64,000 nucleotides of DNA, from contig JBLWXT010000003.1 of assembly GCA_048267305.1 (NCBI GenBank), forward strand, positions 1 to 64,000. Reading direction: 5' to 3'. The stretch's first letter is position 1. The number at the start of each line of letters is the position of its first letter. Positions 42,401-49,461 of this stretch are shown here, in pieces. The position numbers and the translations under genes were made by a program. The notes under the pieces were generated by a model. It did no database searches and was not told the origin of the DNA. It worked only from the letters and a program-made list of their open reading frames with translations. Source of the DNA: Owenweeksia sp048267305. GTDB taxonomy: Bacteria; Bacteroidota; Bacteroidia; Flavobacteriales; Schleiferiaceae.

Positions 42401-42590
42401 ATCCAGATCAGATGTTGTAATTACTGTTCGTGATATCAACGGTAAGTTGGTACGCAACGTTAAATTGAACAAAGTTTCTCAGGGTGTGGAAAATGTTGAA
42501 TTGAACATTAGCAACCTTCCTACAGGAACATATATTGTTACTCTTATTAAGGGTTCTGAGGTTATCAGCGGTAAGTTGGTGAAACAATAG
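39423..42590 (+). CDS. BNR/sortilin-like repeat protein with T9SS sorting domain
   Basis: The 1055-residue secreted protein has an N-terminal export signal (about 1-25), a beta-propeller region with Asp-box/BNR motifs (STDGGxTW-type: RSTNSGNSW, KSTDGGLTF, STDGGANW, TTDGGTTW and others, to about residue 450), a middle beta-rich insert (about 540-690), more propeller blades, and a T9SS type A tail from about 970 (LKLYPNPSTSQVFV). It resembles VPS10/sortilin-type or glycosidase-like propellers without a clear catalytic site. It is probably displayed on the surface through the PorU/V sortase (family knowledge). Confidence 0.88.
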   Translation: MKRGVLFSSVIGLSLVLGSLAIFNVNNSKEYYQPRSHAEAKEGFQGSAEWLHRLRANQVTGEIATADVLAAREEMSVLNAKSKKSTLALQWAELGPDNIGGRTRGFLISKKTPGLFFAASVSGGLFRSTNSGNSWQAVNDFQDNLAVTCIAESSNGDIYYGTGEGMYYSASGRKSEGITGGGVFKSTDGGLTFELLPSTKPLTVSGEWGQVGKIEVDPNNPQKIYAATNRGLRVSTDGGANWTNPLAPSITQVSDMTISPSGHVWLRAVGVISKSTDGNTFTEVSSTNPGPTDLPRNNNGRSRIAVSPQDDNYVYVVMTSGGDFSRAYRTTDGGTTWTEIGAQNSFLNPHSGQGNYNNALTVDPKDKDRILVGGVILWEWSLSNGWQQIASNSRFLQLQSLYVHSDVHNIVFHPTDKNKIYVCSDGGVTRSVDNGLSWVPIVKNYGTIQFYDIGVGGDGSVIGGTQDNSNILINPNAHLLAKTGVTLNSGDGGYADISKLNPAVIFLESQYGNALRSVDNGGSFSNFFDLDRMAPISTNQPGDNGFADFVAPFELYENVFDFKSIDQIRFGADSVSSSLGLGAGKVKFEGQFTRPQASAEFLIDGVTIKAGPQKATTDANGDFVGSDVASGSFDPLTGAYSVTFNQAVLGFEVIGKAAVKYDAGDTVVVKSLTNDIPLTRVLPNALAPNQSISFQDPIQSAFFMGLTGRNVSSGNNQGGIWMSRNAISDISVTPTWYHIGNVNSNETPTCMAVSSDGDVLYVGTNQGRVYRFSNISNARDSASTDIDDFYTGSTISRPNTSVIQRTLIGGTLASTGRTVTEINFDPRDKDKLIVTLGNYGNTNYVYYTSNATAANPIFKSVQGNLPEFPVYTGIFNAMGPAGQVILGTEYGTWITDDITATPVEWTQEITGFANVPVFDLVQKLTVRRDLQLFENREGEIYAGTHGRGIFRTMDTQTIGLNENTVSEKVEDKTVLKLYPNPSTSQVFVPLNLASRSDVVITVRDINGKLVRNVKLNKVSQGVENVELNISNLPTGTYIVTLIKGSEVISGKLVKQ

Positions 42591-42610
42591 ATCCAAATAA
42601 ATATTTTACG

Positions 42611-42648
42611 AAAGCCCCCTTGGCCCAGCCAACGGGGGCTTTTTTTTG
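42611..42648 (+). terminator. rho-independent terminator after the 39423 gene
   Basis: AAAGCCCCC and TTGGC pair with GCCAA and GGGGGCTTT with one bulged C and a 3-base loop, followed by T-rich sequence. It separates the T9SS gene from the UspA operon. Confidence 0.9.
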
Positions 42649-42751
42649 GGGGTAGGTCTCAACGTTTATACGGAAGTACTGGTTTTACCAATGTTATGCT
42701 GTAAAAAGCTTAGAATTCTGTATTCTTGTAAGTACCGATTAACTATTTCTG

Positions 42752-43618
42752 ATGTCAATAAAGCCGTTTTTCATAATTGCTACAGCAATTGCACATTCAC
42801 CTAATCTGGAGGCCAATATTCACGAGTCAATCCGGCTCAAAAATGCCCTGGCTGAAAAGCTGCTATTGATTCATGTTGGGGTAAAAACTTCCGAGGATGA
42901 GGAGAAGTTTTCTTCCATGATAAAGGGCGCTGGTGGAGTAAGGGAAGAGGTTGAGGTTATTTGGCGGGAAGGAGATCCTGTGGATGTTATACTCGAAATT
43001 GCGGAGGAAAGAAAGGTAGAGTTGATAATAGCCGGGGCTCTGCCAAGAGAAGGGCTTCTCAGGTATTATATGGGATCCATTGCCAGACGACTGGTGCGAG
43101 CTCCGAAATGCAACAGTTCGATTTTATTAATGACCAACCCCAGTAAGATGAAAAGAGCGTGCGGAAGAATTGTTGTGAATGGATTGGATCATCCCAAAAC
43201 ATTTGAAACAATTAAAAAAGCCGTTGAGGTAGCCGGTTGTTTCAATGCACGTGAGTTGGTAGTGATAGAGGAAGTTGAACCTTCAAAAATCGGAGCCAGG
43301 GCAGAAGACGATAAAAGTCTGGCAGAGGTTAATGAAGCAAAAAAACGTATAGGTGATAGGGAAAATAAAAGAATCAACGCTATCTTAAAACAAGTTGGGG
43401 TTAATCCTGATTTAAGGATTTCCCAAAAATGCATTTTTGGCAAGCCCGGATATGTTATTGGTCACTATGCAGAAACCTATTGTGCTGACCTCTTAATAAT
43501 GAACTCGCCAGACACCAAATTAGGGTTTTTGGATCGGGTATTTACCCACCATCTGGAGTATATATTATCAGAATTGCCCTGCGATCTGCTGATTGTAAAT
43601 AGCAAAAGCAACCGCTGA
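42752..43618 (+). CDS. universal stress protein (UspA family), two tandem domains
   Basis: The 288-residue protein consists of two Usp-like domains (about 1-130 and 140-288). The nucleotide-binding pattern near the end of domain 1 is altered (MGSIARRLVRAPKCNSSILL) and that of domain 2 reads HHLEYILSELPCDLLIV, so ATP binding is uncertain. It is first in a tight run with a SulP transporter one base downstream. Usp proteins fused or paired with anion transporters are known; a regulatory link to SulP is inference. Confidence 0.85.
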   Translation: MSIKPFFIIATAIAHSPNLEANIHESIRLKNALAEKLLLIHVGVKTSEDEEKFSSMIKGAGGVREEVEVIWREGDPVDVILEIAEERKVELIIAGALPREGLLRYYMGSIARRLVRAPKCNSSILLMTNPSKMKRACGRIVVNGLDHPKTFETIKKAVEVAGCFNARELVVIEEVEPSKIGARAEDDKSLAEVNEAKKRIGDRENKRINAILKQVGVNPDLRISQKCIFGKPGYVIGHYAETYCADLLIMNSPDTKLGFLDRVFTHHLEYILSELPCDLLIVNSKSNR

Positions 43619-43619
43619 T

Positions 43620-45818
43620 TTGAAGTTTGACCTAAAGGAAATATCCAAAAATATCTTTCCGGGATTTGTGGTGTCGCTTGTGGCACTCCCATTGGGGTTG
43701 GGCCTGGCATTGGCAGCCGGAGTCCCTCCAATTGCCGGTGTTACTGCTGCCATAGTAGGTGGAATTGTGGTTTCTATTTTTGGGGGCTCTCACGTTACCG
43801 TTACCGGGCCTGGTAATGCCTTGGCTGTAGCTACTTTGTCGGCAGTGCTCACTTTGGGTGGCGGTGATTTACAGGCCGGTTATTTATTTGCCCTTGGGGC
43901 AATTGTATGTTCTGGTGTATTGGTGTACTTACTGGGATTGTTTCGTTTTGGTGCCTTAAGCAACCTTTTTCCAACGGCAGCTGTGCAGGGCATGTTGGCC
44001 GCCATTGGCATTATTATAATGGCTGGTCAACTACATGTTATGCTGGGTGAAGCCAGTCCCGAAGCCAATTCTACCGTTGAGCTTTTGGCATCCATTCCTG
44101 ATACCTTAGCCAATATGGTTTCAGGGGAAATAGCTCCCTTGTCCTACATTATTGGGCTCTTTTCGCTCATGATTATGATTTTGTATGCCTTGGTGAGAAA
44201 CAGGTTTTTGCACCTTATCCCGGCACCAATGTGGATTGTGCTTATTGGAATAGGTATTTCATATTTCTCACAAAATAATCCACACCTCCTTACTCCGCTG
44301 CCACCTGATCATTTAGTGATTATTCCCGAAAACATATTAGAGGGAATGAGTTTTCCTGACTTTGGGAAAATCGACAACTTAGACTTTTGGACAGCCACAT
44401 TATCACTAACACTTATTGCCAGTATAGAATCGCTGTTAAGCATAAAGGCGGTGGATAAATTAGATCCTGAGAACAGGAGGTCTAATGCCAATAAGGATAT
44501 GCGTGCTTTGGGTATTGCTACAGTTGCTTCAGGGCTGTTGGGAGGGCTAAATGTGGTTACCGTTATCGCCCGTAGTTCTGTGAATGTCAACAATGGAGCA
44601 CGTAACAGATGGAGTAATTTGTTTCATGCCCTGTTTTTGCTGCTATTCATTTTGGTATTTACCCCGGCATTAAAGCATATACCCATGCCTGCCTTAGCGG
44701 CCATTTTGGTTTACACCGGATATAAACTTGCAGCTCCATCAAATTTTGTAAAAGTTGCCAAAGTGGGGTGGGAGCAATTATTGATCTTTATCATAACCAT
44801 GTTAACCACCATTTCTACAAACCTTATTATAGGTATTTGTGTAGGAATGGCCATTACTTTGCTCCTTCAACTGAGGGCTATTAGTCGTATTAAGTTATTT
44901 GCCCGATATCTGTTTAAGCCCAATACTATCCTTTATCAGGAAAGTGCTGGTCAATATTTACTTAGTGTAAAGGCCTTTAGCAATTTTATCAATTTTTTGG
45001 GATTAAAAAATAAACTTGATTCCATCCCCACTGAGGCAAAGGTGATTGTTGACTTTAGTTTGGCTAAATATATAGATCATTCGGTGCTGGAGCAGCTCAA
45101 CGAATACTACGATTCCTTTAGAGTGGCAGGAGGCGATTTGGAAATTATTGGCCTGGATGATTTGGGGAGCTATACCTCGCACCCGCTGGCCCCGCGAATG
45201 ACTTCAGCTTCGGGAGTTAAGTCAAAATCAAAATTATCAAGACGGCAAAAGGCTATAAGGCTGTTTTCTAAAAAACTTGGATGGCACTATAGGGAAGAAC
45301 CGGCATTTGTAGGAGGAGATTATCAGCGCTTCGAATACTTTTCCAATCACAGAATTGACAGCAGCCGGAACAGAGTAAGCGGATTGGTAAATGATGTACA
45401 GGTTCAAATGGCAGATTTGGATTATCACGAAGGTGAATTTATCGTACGGGAGAATGTACATAGTACCATGGTGGTGCTGAAATTACCCTACCCCATACCT
45501 AAGTTTGTGCTTGATAAGGAAAATTTACTTGATAAGGTGGCTCACCTTGCAGGTTTTAAAGACATCAACTTTGCCAAATATCCCGATTTTTCGAATAGTT
45601 TTAGATTAAAAGGAAATGATAAAGCAGCTGTTGTTCGGTTTTTTGATGAAAAATTAATCGATTTTTTGCAAGCCAATAAGGCCTATCATATAGAGTCTAA
45701 CGGGCAGGCACTGCTTATTTTTGAAAAGGAGAGGCTAAGTGTTTTAACCGAAATAAAACAATTGGTTAGTTTCGCAAGTAGATTGGCAGCCCTGTTGAGT
45801 ACACAAAGTTCAAAATGA
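43620..45818 (+). CDS. SulP-family anion transporter with STAS domain
   Basis: The 732-residue protein begins with TTG at 43620, 1 base after the Usp stop; no ATG fits because the conserved FPGFVVSLVALPLGLGLALAAG (first helix) follows directly. About 10-12 membrane helices fill residues 12-420. A STAS domain follows (about 440-530, KVIVDFSLAKYIDHS). About 190 further residues (540-732) have no recognised domain. SulP members carry sulfate, bicarbonate or other anions with Na+ or H+; the substrate is not clear. It overlaps the MiaE-like gene by 4 bp. Confidence 0.88.
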   Translation: MKFDLKEISKNIFPGFVVSLVALPLGLGLALAAGVPPIAGVTAAIVGGIVVSIFGGSHVTVTGPGNALAVATLSAVLTLGGGDLQAGYLFALGAIVCSGVLVYLLGLFRFGALSNLFPTAAVQGMLAAIGIIIMAGQLHVMLGEASPEANSTVELLASIPDTLANMVSGEIAPLSYIIGLFSLMIMILYALVRNRFLHLIPAPMWIVLIGIGISYFSQNNPHLLTPLPPDHLVIIPENILEGMSFPDFGKIDNLDFWTATLSLTLIASIESLLSIKAVDKLDPENRRSNANKDMRALGIATVASGLLGGLNVVTVIARSSVNVNNGARNRWSNLFHALFLLLFILVFTPALKHIPMPALAAILVYTGYKLAAPSNFVKVAKVGWEQLLIFIITMLTTISTNLIIGICVGMAITLLLQLRAISRIKLFARYLFKPNTILYQESAGQYLLSVKAFSNFINFLGLKNKLDSIPTEAKVIVDFSLAKYIDHSVLEQLNEYYDSFRVAGGDLEIIGLDDLGSYTSHPLAPRMTSASGVKSKSKLSRRQKAIRLFSKKLGWHYREEPAFVGGDYQRFEYFSNHRIDSSRNRVSGLVNDVQVQMADLDYHEGEFIVRENVHSTMVVLKLPYPIPKFVLDKENLLDKVAHLAGFKDINFAKYPDFSNSFRLKGNDKAAVVRFFDEKLIDFLQANKAYHIESNGQALLIFEKERLSVLTEIKQLVSFASRLAALLSTQSSK

Positions 45819-46399
45819 TGTTAAGACTAAAACTACCCACCGACCCACGTTGGGCGAATATTGCTGAAAAGAACCTTGAAGAAATTTTAACCGATCATGC
45901 CTTTTGCGAGCAAAAGGCTGCATCAACGGCAATTTCACTATTAATAACCTATCCGGAGTTATCCGACCTTGTAACCGAAATGGCAGCGCTTGCGCGTGAG
46001 GAAATGAGCCATTTTGAAATGGTGCACACACATTTGCTAAAACGTGGATATGTTTTAGGTAGGGAGAGAAAGGACGAATACGTGGGCTTGGTGATGAAGT
46101 TTTTTCCATCCACTCCAGATCGAAATCTGAGATTGATTCATCGACTTCTTGTGGCGGCTTTAATTGAAGCCCGCAGTTGTGAAAGATTTAAGCTCCTGTC
46201 AGAAAAAATATCTGATCAGGAACTGGCCAAATTCTATGCGCGCCTTATGGAAAGCGAAGCCAATCATTATACCTTGTTTATTTCTCTTGCCCGAAAATAT
46301 GGCGACAGAAAACAAGTGGATGAACTTTGGGAGGGACTGTTGGATTATGAGGCTTCTATTTTAAAAGACTTCGGAAATAAGGAACTAATCCACGGTTAA
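45815..46399 (+). CDS. miaE: tRNA-(ms2io6A)-hydroxylase MiaE-like
   Basis: The 194-residue protein is a ferritin-like di-iron enzyme. Motifs EQKAAS, EEMSHFEMVH, EARSCERF and ESEANHY provide the Glu and His ligands typical of MiaE, which hydroxylates ms2i6A at position 37 of tRNAs reading U-starting codons using O2. Lengths agree with the family. It sits between an anion transporter and a signalling pair, with overlaps of 4 bp before and 2 bp gap after, so it is part of a polycistron with no obvious functional link. Confidence 0.92.
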   Translation: MMLRLKLPTDPRWANIAEKNLEEILTDHAFCEQKAASTAISLLITYPELSDLVTEMAALAREEMSHFEMVHTHLLKRGYVLGRERKDEYVGLVMKFFPSTPDRNLRLIHRLLVAALIEARSCERFKLLSEKISDQELAKFYARLMESEANHYTLFISLARKYGDRKQVDELWEGLLDYEASILKDFGNKELIHG

Positions 46400-46401
46400 G
46401 A

Positions 46402-47865
46402 ATGCCAAAGTTCGATTCTACCATGGATTTGTATCGCCAGATGGCGGCCAATATTCCGGATTGTTCAATCTATATCTTTGATGAAAATTATGAATATCTG
46501 CTTGCCGAAGGGGAAGAGATAGCCAAAAACGGCTTCAGTTCTGAAATGCTGGTAGGGTCCAACTTTTTTGAAGTATGGCCGCAGGAGGTAACCATGGAAC
46601 TGGCAGTATACTATCAGGATACCCTCAAGGGGAAACGTCAGAAACTGGAGAAACAATCAGAAACCGGCTATTTTATACAGCACTTTATTCCTATTGCAGA
46701 TGCAAAGGGAAACATACTGGCGGGGATGGTCGTTTCTCAAAATATTTCAGTCCTTACAGAAACACGTCAGAAACTTACCGATACAAGCCGAGAGCTTCGT
46801 ACCAAAGATCAGTTGATTGAAGCTGTTATTAACACTTTGGCTGAGGGCATTATTGTTTCTGACAGAACGGGAAAGGTGCTTCTCACAAATCCCGCTACCG
46901 AAAAGATGCTGGGTGTGGATGTAAGTACCGAAGATATTAGTGATATAGGCAATCAGCTGATCATTAAAACTTCAGAAACAGGACGTGAACTTACAAACCA
47001 CGAGATGCCATTGGCCATTGCCCTCCATGGAGGAATGCTCAACGGCTACGTTACTTACGTGGAAAATCGCAAAAGCAGAAGGCAGCTCTATGTAGAAAAT
47101 AATTCCCGTCCAATATTAAATGAAGAGGGAGAGGTAGAGGCAGCACTTCTGGTAATGCGCAATATTTCGTTGCGAAAGGAACTTGAAGACCTGGTGGACG
47201 AGAACATCAATACCCTGAAGGAAAAGAACGAAAGACTGGAGGGCTTGCTTTATGAAATAGCAAAGGGAATGCGCGGCCCGGTTGCCAATATTGATATTTT
47301 ACTGTCTTTGATAAAAAGAGCTGATGGGGAGGAGGAACGCGAGTTGTACTTATCAAAAATGACTGACACGAGCCGTGTTCTCGAAAAATCAGTTACTGCT
47401 TTAAGTACCGCGATAATGGCCTTCATTTCAGTAAAGCAAGACTGGATACAAAACAGTTTTAATGAAATCCTGGATGAATTCAGGATGGAATATAAAAAAG
47501 AATTGGAGGAAGTAGACCTGATTATACGCACCGATTTCACAAAGGCAGAAGGAGTGATTTTCCCTCCAAATGTTTTAAAGGGAGTGATCTTTAACCTATT
47601 AAGCAATCTGCTTCAGTTTAGTGCAAGAGGTGAAAAGTCAAAAATATTCCTGGTAAGTATGGCTCGAAGTGGTAAAACCACTATAAAATTAGATTGTGAC
47701 ATCAAGAACCTTAATCTCAAACGTATTTTTGCAGCCGGCCCGGAGGCATTCGGGAAGAAGTCTGATTTTGGGCTGATGGGGCTTTTCATAGCAAAGAATC
47801 ACATTGAATCTTTGGGAGGGCGGATTGTAGTAGATGGAGAAAAGTCGTTAACGCTGTTGTTTTAG
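46402..47865 (+). CDS. PAS-domain histidine-kinase homologue lacking the phospho-acceptor His
   Basis: The 487-residue soluble protein has two PAS-like domains (about 15-120 and 140-260), a short coiled coil (262-285) and a histidine-kinase-type dimerisation/ATPase region. In Bacteroidota relatives the H-box reads SHxxRxPxAN; here it is AKGMRGPVAN, so the His is Lys288 (codon AAG). The N-box Asn (N402) is partly kept, but the DxGxG G1 box is absent (LDCDIKNLN), and G2 is FGLMGLF. It probably cannot autophosphorylate and may be a sensor or phosphatase-like partner of the receiver encoded 9 bp downstream. Confidence 0.85.
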   Translation: MPKFDSTMDLYRQMAANIPDCSIYIFDENYEYLLAEGEEIAKNGFSSEMLVGSNFFEVWPQEVTMELAVYYQDTLKGKRQKLEKQSETGYFIQHFIPIADAKGNILAGMVVSQNISVLTETRQKLTDTSRELRTKDQLIEAVINTLAEGIIVSDRTGKVLLTNPATEKMLGVDVSTEDISDIGNQLIIKTSETGRELTNHEMPLAIALHGGMLNGYVTYVENRKSRRQLYVENNSRPILNEEGEVEAALLVMRNISLRKELEDLVDENINTLKEKNERLEGLLYEIAKGMRGPVANIDILLSLIKRADGEEERELYLSKMTDTSRVLEKSVTALSTAIMAFISVKQDWIQNSFNEILDEFRMEYKKELEEVDLIIRTDFTKAEGVIFPPNVLKGVIFNLLSNLLQFSARGEKSKIFLVSMARSGKTTIKLDCDIKNLNLKRIFAAGPEAFGKKSDFGLMGLFIAKNHIESLGGRIVVDGEKSLTLLF

Positions 47866-47874
47866 ATATTAAGT

Positions 47875-48273
47875 ATGGAACCAATTAATCTCATATATGT
47901 CATTGATGACGATAAAATTTATCGTTATACCATCGAAACCTATATAGCGCTGTTGAAATTGGCGACTACCATCAAAACCTTTGCCGATGGTGAAGAAGCA
48001 ATAGAGAGTATAAAACAGAACCTTTCCTCACCCGATAATCTTCCTGATGTGATTTTGTTGGATGTGAATATGCCAATTATGGATGGTTGGGATTTTGTTG
48101 AGGAGTTTGAAGCCCTGAATAATATCCCCAAGGAAATAACCCTATACATGGTTAGCTCATCAATTGATGAACGAGACAGGGAACGTGCACAGAAAAATAG
48201 CCAGATAACAGATTACATAATTAAACCAATTACTGAAGAACAATTGGTAAAGTTGATTAGATCAAAACAATAA
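47875..48273 (+). CDS. single-domain response regulator
   Basis: The 132-residue receiver domain keeps every phosphorylation residue: acidic pair D11/D12, acceptor D63 in LLDVNMPIMDGW, Ser at 94-96 (YMVSSSI) and K117 in IIKP. No output domain follows. Its own upstream partner is the kinase homologue that lacks the acceptor His, so phosphate would have to come from another kinase or small donors. It is followed 15 bp later by gcvT. Confidence 0.93.
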   Translation: MEPINLIYVIDDDKIYRYTIETYIALLKLATTIKTFADGEEAIESIKQNLSSPDNLPDVILLDVNMPIMDGWDFVEEFEALNNIPKEITLYMVSSSIDERDRERAQKNSQITDYIIKPITEEQLVKLIRSKQ

Positions 48274-48288
48274 TTGCAATTATTAGGT

Positions 48289-49368
48289 ATGAAAAATATC
48301 AAGTTAAACGATACACACGAAAAGCTAGGAGCCAAGATGGTTCCATTTGCAGGGTATAATATGCCTCTGCAGTATGAAGGTTTAAATGCTGAGCACCTTC
48401 ATGTAAGAAGTAAGGTGGGAATGTTTGATGTAAGCCATATGGGCGAATTCATGGTTTCAGGTGAAGGTGCTGAGGACTTTCTTCAGCAAATGACCAGCAA
48501 TGATGTGTCAAAACTTGAAGATGGAAAAGTTCAGTACAGTTGCCTGCCAAACAATACCGGTGGCATTGTAGATGATCTGTTGGTATATCGTATGAGTGCC
48601 AATAATTATATGTTGGTGGTAAATGCCTCTAATATTGAAAAGGATTGGAATTGGTTATCTGCCAAGTGTCCTGCCGGTGTTGTGATGACTGATGAGTCGG
48701 ACAACTACTCTCTTTTTGCGGTGCAGGGGCCGGATGCCTCAAAGGCTTTGCAGTCACTTACCTCTATCGACTTGCCAGCCATGACCTACTACACCTTTGA
48801 GGTGGGTACATTTGCCGGTGTGGATAACGTTATTGTTTCTGCTACAGGCTATACTGGTTCCGGAGGTTTTGAAATTTATGTAAAAAATGATGACGCCCAG
48901 AAGGTTTGGGACGAGATAATGGAAGCCGGAGCGGCACATGATCTAAAACCAATAGGACTTGCAGCCAGAGACACTTTGAGACTGGAAAAAGGATTTTGCC
49001 TTTATGGGAACGATATTGACGATACTACATCTCCTCTGGAGGCCGGCCTGGGCTGGATTACAAAATTCACTAAGGATTTTACTAACTCCGAAGCCTTAAA
49101 GGCGCAAAAGGAAAATGGTGTAACTCGTAAATTAGTTGGTTTTGAAATGATTGACAGAGGTATTCCCCGCCATGGATACATCCTGAAAAACGAAAAAGGA
49201 GAAGAAATAGGGGTTGTTACCTCTGGTACTCAATCTCCAAGTTTGGGTAAGGCCATCGGAATGGGATATGTAAGCATGGGCAACAATACAGTTGGTAGTG
49301 AGATATTTGTGGACATCCGCAACAAGATGGTGAAAGCTGAGGTTGTGAAGATTCCTTTTGTTCGTTAA
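48289..49368 (+). CDS. gcvT: aminomethyltransferase (glycine cleavage T protein)
   Basis: GcvT releases ammonia from the aminomethyl-lipoyl H protein and transfers the methylene to tetrahydrofolate. From the ATG at 48289 it has 359 residues (a TTG at 48274 is less likely). Family blocks are MVPFAGYNMPLQY, VGMFDVSHMGE, GCLPN-type CLPNNTGGIVDDLLVYR, and AARDTLRLEKGFCLYG near 225. It ends the six-gene run beginning with the Usp gene. lipA in the window makes the lipoate used by the same complex, though the genes are not linked. Confidence 0.96.
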   Translation: MKNIKLNDTHEKLGAKMVPFAGYNMPLQYEGLNAEHLHVRSKVGMFDVSHMGEFMVSGEGAEDFLQQMTSNDVSKLEDGKVQYSCLPNNTGGIVDDLLVYRMSANNYMLVVNASNIEKDWNWLSAKCPAGVVMTDESDNYSLFAVQGPDASKALQSLTSIDLPAMTYYTFEVGTFAGVDNVIVSATGYTGSGGFEIYVKNDDAQKVWDEIMEAGAAHDLKPIGLAARDTLRLEKGFCLYGNDIDDTTSPLEAGLGWITKFTKDFTNSEALKAQKENGVTRKLVGFEMIDRGIPRHGYILKNEKGEEIGVVTSGTQSPSLGKAIGMGYVSMGNNTVGSEIFVDIRNKMVKAEVVKIPFVR

Positions 49369-49421
49369 CTAACTTTAACAGCAGTTTATAGACGATTTCA
49401 AAATAAGAGCAGGTAGGGTAG

Positions 49422-49429
49422 TATCTTTG
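49422..49429 (+). promoter_or_regulatory. -7 element of the first giant gene (TATCTTTG)
   Basis: A perfect TAnnTTTG 32 bases before the ATG at 49462. No -33 TTG is evident. Confidence 0.5.
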
Positions 49430-49461
49430 CACAACTAAATACTATTTCTAACCCTGCTTTT

